Source of the DNA: an uncultured Rhodocyclaceae bacterium
Lineage (GTDB): Bacteria > Pseudomonadota > Gammaproteobacteria > Burkholderiales > Rhodocyclaceae
DNA: 5,929 nucleotides
Assembly (NCBI GenBank): GCA_903950295.1
Contig: CAJBAP010000060.1
Span: forward strand, 1-5,929
Direction of reading: 5' to 3'
Part shown: positions 1 to 3,565 of the stretch, one piece after another
How the letters are laid out: the number at the start of each line of letters is the position of its first letter
Numbering within the stretch: position 1 is the stretch's first letter
The notes under the pieces: generated by a model
Told to the model about the DNA's origin: nothing
The model's database searches: none
Seen by the model: only the letters and a program-made list of their open reading frames with translations
Translations under genes and position numbers: made by a program

Positions 1-470
1 AAGAGAATCACCACGCGCTGCCCGGTTTCCTTCACCCAGGCTTGCAGCTTCAGCAGTTCAACTTGCAAGCGGTACTTCTGCCGCTCGTAGTTGTTGCGCG
101 TCATCAGGTTCTTGTAGGGGTAACCGCCATCGCGCCAGCCAATCGCCAGTTCGTGGTCGGGGTTGATGCCGGTCTGGTCGATGACCAGTTGCTGTTCCTT
201 GATCAGGCCGCGCAGCAGGCCACGCGCTTCTTCTTTGCCGGTGCCGGAGATGATGTCGCGCATCGCGGACAGGCGCGCCTCCTGCGCCGCATCGGTGGCC
301 TGGCCAACGGCGAAGGCTTCGATTTTGTCGGCTGAACCGATCGGGCCGATATCGCCCGCATTGGTGGCCCGTGGCGCGCGGGTCGGGCGGGATGGGCGGC
401 GCGGTGCCTTGATAACGGTTGCCGGTTTTGGCGTTGGCTTGGCTACGGGCTTGGCTGACTTGGTGACCAT
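1..470 (-). CDS. ppk2: Polyphosphate kinase 2 (PPK2), N-terminal part, cut by the left edge
   Basis: PPK2 enzymes move the terminal phosphate of inorganic polyphosphate onto nucleoside di- or monophosphates in the cytoplasm, or run in reverse. The visible 156 residues begin with a basic, proline-rich tail (about 1-36), then a helical linker (about 47-100). The family's recognisable lead-in follows: WRDGGYPYKN at 112-121, an N-Y-E-R segment at 126-130, and the helix LQVELLKLQAWVKETGQRVV at 135-154. The next residues read IL and a partial Phe codon, so the Walker A loop (usually FEGRDAAGKG) should lie just outside the window. The YPYK-type lead-in suggests a one-domain, class I enzyme that acts on NDPs, but no catalytic residue is visible. 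The start is the ATG at 470-468, with GAAGGA at 482-477 six bases upstream. It lies 29 nt after pyrF on the same strand and is probably co-transcribed with it. Family identity is firm; class and substrate are inferred. Confidence 0.9.
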   Translation of the reverse strand, partial: MVTKSAKPVAKPTPKPATVIKAPRRPSRPTRAPRATNAGDIGPIGSADKIEAFAVGQATDAAQEARLSAMRDIISGTGKEEARGLLRGLIKEQQLVIDQTGINPDHELAIGWRDGGYPYKNLMTRNNYERQKYRLQVELLKLQAWVKETGQRVVIL

Positions 471-476
471 GACTTT

Positions 477-482
477 TCCTTC
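477..482 (-). promoter_or_regulatory. Shine-Dalgarno site of ppk2
   Basis: GAAGGA on the minus strand ends six bases before the ATG at 470. It lies inside the 29-nt pyrF-ppk2 spacer (471-499), which holds no terminator-like hairpin, in keeping with co-transcription from upstream. Confidence 0.7.
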
Positions 483-499
483 AGGGACAGCGTTGCAAG

Positions 500-1348
500 T
501 TATCGCCAGCGATTGATCGCGTCGCGGGTTTCCTGCGCCACCTGGCGCGCGGCGACGGCGAAGTCTTCACCTTTGCTGGCGTAAAGGATGGCGCGTGAGG
601 AGTTGATCATCAATCCGGTGCCGGCCGTCGTTTTGCCTGCCGTGACGGTGGCCTCGATATCGCCGCCCTGGGCGCCGATGCCGGGCACCAGCAGCGGCAG
701 GTCGCCAACGATTTTTCTGACCCTGGCGATCTCGCCGGGGAAGGTGGCGCCGACGACAAGCCCCAATTGGCCGGCGTATTTTCCATCCGGGTTCCAGTCT
801 TTGGCAACCATTTCAGCGACAAGCTCGAATAATGCCGTCCCGCCAGCGCCGACTTTTTGAAATTGCAGATCGCTGCCGCCGGGGTTGGAGGTGCGACAAA
901 GCAGGATCACGCCCTTGTCCGGGTAGGCGAGCCAAGGCTCCACCGAATCGCGGCCCATGTAAGGGTTCACCGTGACGGCATCGGCCTGGTAACGTTCGAA
1001 AGCCTCGATGGCGTATTGCTCCGCCGTGCTGCCGATGTCACCGCGCTTGGCGTCGAGGATCACTGGCACGCCGGGATGCTTTTCGTGGATGTGGGCGATC
1101 AGTGTTTCGAGCTGGTCCTCGGCACGATTGGCCGCGAAGTAGGCGATCTGTGGCTTGAAGGCGCAGGCGAGATCGGCGGTGGTGTCGGCGATGGCCGCAC
1201 AGAACTGGAAAATCGCATCCGACTTGCCTTGCAGATGAGCGGGGAACTTCGCCGGATCGGGGTCGAGTCCGACGCACAGCAGCGAATCGTTCTGTTGCCA
1301 GGCGGTGGCGAGTTGTTCCCTGAATTTTCCGCGCGGTTTCACTTCCAT
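500..1348 (-). CDS. pyrF: Orotidine 5'-phosphate decarboxylase, class 2
   Basis: Catalyses the last step of de novo pyrimidine synthesis, OMP to UMP plus CO2, in the cytosol as a TIM-barrel homodimer. The 282-residue length and spacing fit the class-2 (mycobacterial/betaproteobacterial) branch rather than the shorter E. coli class-1 type. Visible landmarks are VGLDP at 26-30, AFKPQ at 63-67, the catalytic [11 protein letters not shown] at 99-109 (Asp99, Lys101, Asp104), VNPYMGRDS at 127-135, [10 protein letters not shown] at 151-160, VVGATFP at 198-204, the phosphate-site loop [10 protein letters not shown] at 221-230, and [10 protein letters not shown] at 248-257. The set is complete and unbroken. 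The ATG start overlaps the glnS end by 10 nt, with AAGGA only 3 nt upstream. A GTG two codons later (1342-1340) overlaps the glnS TGA as GTGA and has better spacing, so the protein may begin at Val3. Residues 164-172 (QKVGAGGTA) are encoded by the 27-nt segment shared with glnS. Identity is secure; only the start is uncertain. Confidence 0.97.
   Translation of the reverse strand: MEVKPRGKFREQLATAWQQNDSLLCVGLDPDPAKFPAHLQGKSDAIFQFCAAIADTTADLACAFKPQIAYFAANRAEDQLETLIAHIHEKHPGVPVILDAKRGDIGSTAEQYAIEAFERYQADAVTVNPYMGRDSVEPWLAYPDKGVILLCRTSNPGGSDLQFQKVGAGGTALFELVAEMVAKDWNPDGKYAGQLGLVVGATFPGEIARVRKIVGDLPLLVPGIGAQGGDIEATVTAGKTTAGTGLMINSSRAILYASKGEDFAVAARQVAQETRDAINRWR
833..859 (-). repeat. 27-nt direct repeat, copy A (inside pyrF)
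   Basis: These 27 nt match 2950-2976 at 26 positions; 841-859 and 2958-2976 are identical over 19 nt (coding strand CAAAAAGTCGGCGCTGGCG). Both copies are read in the same phase, here as QKVGAGGTA (PyrF 164-172). The segment follows the conserved NPGGSDLQF stretch, in a loop of the barrel that varies between homologues. Confidence 0.85.
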
Positions 1349-3105
1349 GAATCCTTCAGCGTGACGGCGCGGTTGAACACGGGCGTGCCCGGCTGCGAGT
1401 CGACACGGTCGGCCACAAAGTAGCCATGGCGCTCGAACTGGAAACGCTCTTCCGGTAGCGCATCCTGCAAGGCCGCCTCAAGCTGGGCAGAGATCAGGGT
1501 CTTGGAGTGCGGATTGATGTCGGCGAGGAAATTACCATCTTCAGCACCTGGCTTATTACCGGGATCGGGTACCGAAAACAGGCGGTCATAGAGTCGTACT
1601 TCGGCCGCGTAGGCATGCCGCGCCGAAACCCAGTGGATGTTGCCCTTGACCTTGTAGCTGTCTGCACCCGGCGTGCCAGATTTTGAATCGGCGAAGTAGT
1701 TGCAATGCACGGCGACGACCTTGCCTTGCGCGTCCTTGTCGCAACCGGTGCATTCGATGACGAAACCGTAGCGCAGGCGAACCTTGTTGCCAGGGAAGAG
1801 ACGGAAATAGCCCTTGGGCGGGGTTTCGGCGAAGTCCTCGCGCTCGATCCACAATGCGTTCGAGAACGGTACTGGGCGCTTGCCCCAATCCGGTTTTTGC
1901 GGGTGGTTGGGCGCGAGGCATTCCTCTTCCTGTCCGTCCGGGTAATTGTCGATGACCAGCTTCACCGGGTCGAGCACGGCGATGCGGCGCGGTGCGGTTT
2001 CGTTCAAGTGCTCGCGCATGCACTCTTCCAGCACGCCGATGTCGATCAGAGAATCCGACTTGGTGACGCCGATCATCTCGGCGAAGCGGCGGAAACCCTC
2101 GGGCGTGAAACCACGGCGGCGCGCACCGACAAGGGTGGGCAGGCGCGGGTCATCCCAGCCATCGACATGCTTCTCATCGACCAACTGGATCAGCTTGCGC
2201 TTGGAAAGCACGACGTAGGTGAGATTGAGGCGGGCGAATTCGATCTGTTGCGGCAGCGGGGTATTCACGCAGCCGAGCTCGGCCAGGCGCGCCAGCAGCC
2301 AGTCGTAGAACGGACGCTGATCGGCAAACTCGAGGGTGCAGATCGAGTGGGTGATGTTCTCCAGCGCATCCTCGATCGGATGGGCGTAGGTGTACATCGG
2401 GTAGATGCACCAGTCATTGCCGGTATTGTGGTGCACGGCATGGCGGATGCGGTAGATCGCCGGGTCGCGCAGATTGACGTTGCCGCTGGCCATGTCAATT
2501 TTCGCGCGCAGGATGTGCGTGCCGTCGGAAAATTCGCCGGCCTTCATGCGGCGGAACAGGTCGAGGTTTTCGGCGGGCGTGCGACCGCGATAGGGCGAAT
2601 CCTTGCCCGCTTCGGTCAGCGTGCCACGGGTGGCGCGCATCTCATCGGCGCTTTGCGAATCGACATAGGCGTGGCCGGCTTCGATTAGCTGCTCGGCAAA
2701 CTCATACATCCACTGGAAGTAGTTCGAGGCCTGGTAGAGATTCTTGCTCCAATCCCAACCCAACCAATGTACGGCGTCGATGATGGAGTCGGCGTATTCC
2801 TGCTCTTCTTTTTCCGGATTGGTATCGTCGAAGCGCAGGTGGCAGACGCCGCCGTAGTCCTGGGCGAGACCAAAGTTGAGGCAGATCGACTTGGCATGGC
2901 CGAAGTGCAGATAGCCGTTGGGTTCCGGGGGGAAGCGCGTTCTTATCTTTGCCGTCTCGCCAGCGCCGACTTTTTGCTGGGCGGCGGGGCCAGGCTGGCC
3001 TGACCAGGTACGAGTGGCGTATTTGCCGGCGGCGAGGTCGGCCTCGATGATGTTGCGGATGAAGTTCGAGACCGCTTTTATTTCTTTGGTTTCTGAATCG
3101 GCCAT
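1339..3105 (-). CDS. glnS: Glutaminyl-tRNA synthetase
   Basis: Class I synthetase that charges tRNA-Gln with glutamine in an ATP-dependent, tRNA-dependent cytosolic reaction. The 588-residue protein is slightly longer than E. coli GlnRS (about 554). In order: an N-terminal helix ([15 protein letters not shown], 14-28), an inserted spacer at about 29-55, the ATP-binding [14 protein letters not shown] at 57-70 (HIGH variant HFGH), FDDTNPEKE at 92-100, the KMSKS-type VVLSKRKL at 298-305, GWDDPRLPT at 316-324, and anticodon-binding beta-barrels from about 370. Cys256 and Gln287 align with E. coli Cys229 and Gln255, positions tied to glutamine rather than glutamate recognition, so this is GlnRS and not GluRS. 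I chose the ATG at 3105-3103 because conservation begins there; the frame stays open to 3669 but that stretch is antisense to crcB. No good Shine-Dalgarno precedes this ATG. It is first in the leftward cluster and overlaps pyrF at its end. Confidence 0.97.
   Translation of the reverse strand: MADSETKEIKAVSNFIRNIIEADLAAGKYATRTWSGQPGPAAQQKVGAGETAKIRTRFPPEPNGYLHFGHAKSICLNFGLAQDYGGVCHLRFDDTNPEKEEQEYADSIIDAVHWLGWDWSKNLYQASNYFQWMYEFAEQLIEAGHAYVDSQSADEMRATRGTLTEAGKDSPYRGRTPAENLDLFRRMKAGEFSDGTHILRAKIDMASGNVNLRDPAIYRIRHAVHHNTGNDWCIYPMYTYAHPIEDALENITHSICTLEFADQRPFYDWLLARLAELGCVNTPLPQQIEFARLNLTYVVLSKRKLIQLVDEKHVDGWDDPRLPTLVGARRRGFTPEGFRRFAEMIGVTKSDSLIDIGVLEECMREHLNETAPRRIAVLDPVKLVIDNYPDGQEEECLAPNHPQKPDWGKRPVPFSNALWIEREDFAETPPKGYFRLFPGNKVRLRYGFVIECTGCDKDAQGKVVAVHCNYFADSKSGTPGADSYKVKGNIHWVSARHAYAAEVRLYDRLFSVPDPGNKPGAEDGNFLADINPHSKTLISAQLEAALQDALPEERFQFERHGYFVADRVDSQPGTPVFNRAVTLKDSWK
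2941..3021 (-). other. Spacer segment in GlnRS before the catalytic motif
   Basis: Encodes residues 29-55, rich in Gly, Ala, Gln and Pro, between the N-terminal helix and RFPPEPNG. As I recall the E. coli enzyme, only about five residues fill this interval, so about 22 are extra here. I believe similar spacers occur in other betaproteobacterial GlnRSs, which would make the spacer itself a lineage trait. Its distal third is the 27-nt segment shared with pyrF. Confidence 0.6.
2950..2976 (-). repeat. 27-nt direct repeat, copy B (inside glnS spacer)
   Basis: Partner of 833-859 with a single mismatch (plus-strand t at 2957 against c at 840, which changes a Gly codon GGG to Glu GAG). Here it encodes QKVGAGETA, GlnRS residues 44-52. 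Identity extends through synonymous positions, including the A/T-ending codons CAA, AAA, GCT and GCA that are less favoured in such GC-rich genes. This points to DNA copying rather than protein convergence. Confidence 0.85.
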
Positions 3106-3120
3106 GTTCTGCAAAAGACT

Positions 3121-3133
3121 GAGCGGAAAGCTC
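3121..3133. other. Small inverted repeat in the glnS leader
   Basis: GAGC and GCTC form a 4-bp stem around a 5-nt loop (GGAAA on the plus strand). It would fall at the very start of the glnS transcript if the minus-strand -10 at 3135-3140 is used. It is too weak to be a terminator and may be chance. Confidence 0.25.
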
Positions 3134-3134
3134 G

Positions 3135-3140
3135 ATTCTA
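3135..3140 (-). promoter_or_regulatory. Candidate -10 element for glnS-pyrF-ppk2
   Basis: TAGAAT on the minus strand, five of six bases matching TATAAT. A start about seven bases on (near 3128) would give a leader of about 23 nt to the glnS ATG at 3105. The bases between the hexamer and that start (CGAGC) are GC-rich. I see no convincing -35: the best hexamer near 3157-3162 matches TTGACA at only three positions. Confidence 0.4.
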
Positions 3141-3151
3141 CCGTCGCGACG

Positions 3152-3157
3152 TAGAAT
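3152..3157 (+). promoter_or_regulatory. Candidate -10 element for crcB-hrpA
   Basis: TAGAAT ends eight bases before the crcB ATG at 3166. Normal -10 to +1 spacing puts the transcript start at about 3164-3166, so crcB mRNA would have almost no leader. No good -35 lies 16-18 bp upstream. The only Shine-Dalgarno-like bases are GGA at 3158-3160, which would not be transcribed from this start. Confidence 0.35.
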
Positions 3158-3165
3158 GGATACCC

Positions 3166-3555
3166 ATGAATGCAACCGCTTTTCTGGCCGTCGGCATCGG
3201 CATCGGTGCCGTCCTTGGCGCCTGGCTGCGCTACGGCCTTGGGCTCTGGCTTAACCCCGTGTTCGTTGCCATCCCGCTGGGTACGCTGGCCGCCAACCTG
3301 ATCGGTGGTTACCTGATCGGAGCGGCGGTAGCGATATTTCACATCAACGTTGAACTGTCGCCGGAACTGAAACTCTTCTTCGTGACCGGTTTCCTTGGTG
3401 CGCTCACCACCTTTTCGACCTTTTCCGCCGAAGTGGTGCATCTGATCCAGAACGCGCGCTATGGCTGGGCAGTGGGCGCGGCGAGTCTGCACCTGTTTGG
3501 CTCGTTGGCGATGACGGGGCTGGGCATCTTCACCATTCATAAATTGGCACAATGA
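3166..3555 (+). CDS. crcB: Fluoride ion channel CrcB/Fluc
   Basis: Small inner-membrane protein that exports fluoride passively; Fluc channels work as dual-topology (antiparallel) homodimers, and a single crcB gene is seen here. The 129 residues match the family's usual size. Four hydrophobic segments lie at about 4-26, 33-59, 68-92 and 98-124. Signature motifs are GAVLGAWLRY at 14-23 (Arg22), PLGTLAANLIGGYLIG at 37-52 (pore Asn44), and TGFLGALTTFSTFSAE at 74-89. Phe83 and Phe86 of TTFSTF correspond to the fluoride-coordinating phenylalanines of studied Fluc proteins. The ATG at 3166 is the only good start; one at 3170 is out of frame. It is divergent from glnS and ends 10 nt before hrpA. No fluoride-riboswitch consensus is visible in the 60-nt gap. 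Identity is firm. Confidence 0.96.
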   Translation: MNATAFLAVGIGIGAVLGAWLRYGLGLWLNPVFVAIPLGTLAANLIGGYLIGAAVAIFHINVELSPELKLFFVTGFLGALTTFSTFSAEVVHLIQNARYGWAVGAASLHLFGSLAMTGLGIFTIHKLAQ

Positions 3556-3557
3556 GG
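3554..3557 (+). promoter_or_regulatory. Shine-Dalgarno site of hrpA overlapping the crcB stop
   Basis: GAGG shares its first two bases with the crcB TGA (3553-3555) and lies 8 nt before the hrpA ATG at 3566. Ribosomes ending crcB would sit on this site, which suggests translational coupling. Confidence 0.6.
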
Positions 3558-3565
3558 CTGGCGCA

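Larger units (their letters stand above)
3135..3157. repeat. Near-perfect palindrome between glnS and crcB
   Basis: The outer arms ATTCTAC (3135-3141) and GTAGAAT (3151-3157) are exact inverted complements. The inner GTCGCGAC (3143-3150) is itself a palindrome. One extra C (3141 or 3142) is the only interruption of an 11-bp arm pair. Each outer arm carries a TAGAAT hexamer pointing outward. It could be a repressor site or simply two back-to-back -10 elements; at RNA level it would also fold as a hairpin. Confidence 0.6.

Noticed and set aside
1..27. Partial match to 5208-5228 (10 identical bases, a 6-nt gap, then 11 identical bases)
   Set aside because: The match is split, runs between antisense-oriented coding contexts (ppk2 and hrpA) and encodes residues that look family-typical in both. 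Chance similarity is the simpler explanation.
471..499. Terminator or promoter between pyrF and ppk2
   Set aside because: The spacer is only 29 nt, shows no stem followed by a T run on the minus strand, and contains little beyond the Shine-Dalgarno site.
42..516. Plus-strand open frames at the left end
   Set aside because: They are antisense to ppk2, whose minus-strand translation shows clear family motifs and a Shine-Dalgarno site.
857..1423. Plus-strand open frame across pyrF and the glnS end
   Set aside because: Antisense to the catalytic centre of pyrF, and it crosses the glnS-pyrF junction without its own start signals.
1705..2688. Long plus-strand open frame (327 codons) opposite glnS
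   Set aside because: It is a complementary-frame shadow of a strongly conserved synthetase gene; the translation resembles no family I know and no promoter or ribosome site supports it.
3106..3165. Fluoride riboswitch upstream of crcB
   Set aside because: The 60-nt gap lacks the conserved GGNGATGG-type start and the pseudoknot elements of the crcB motif, and the likely transcript start leaves no leader.
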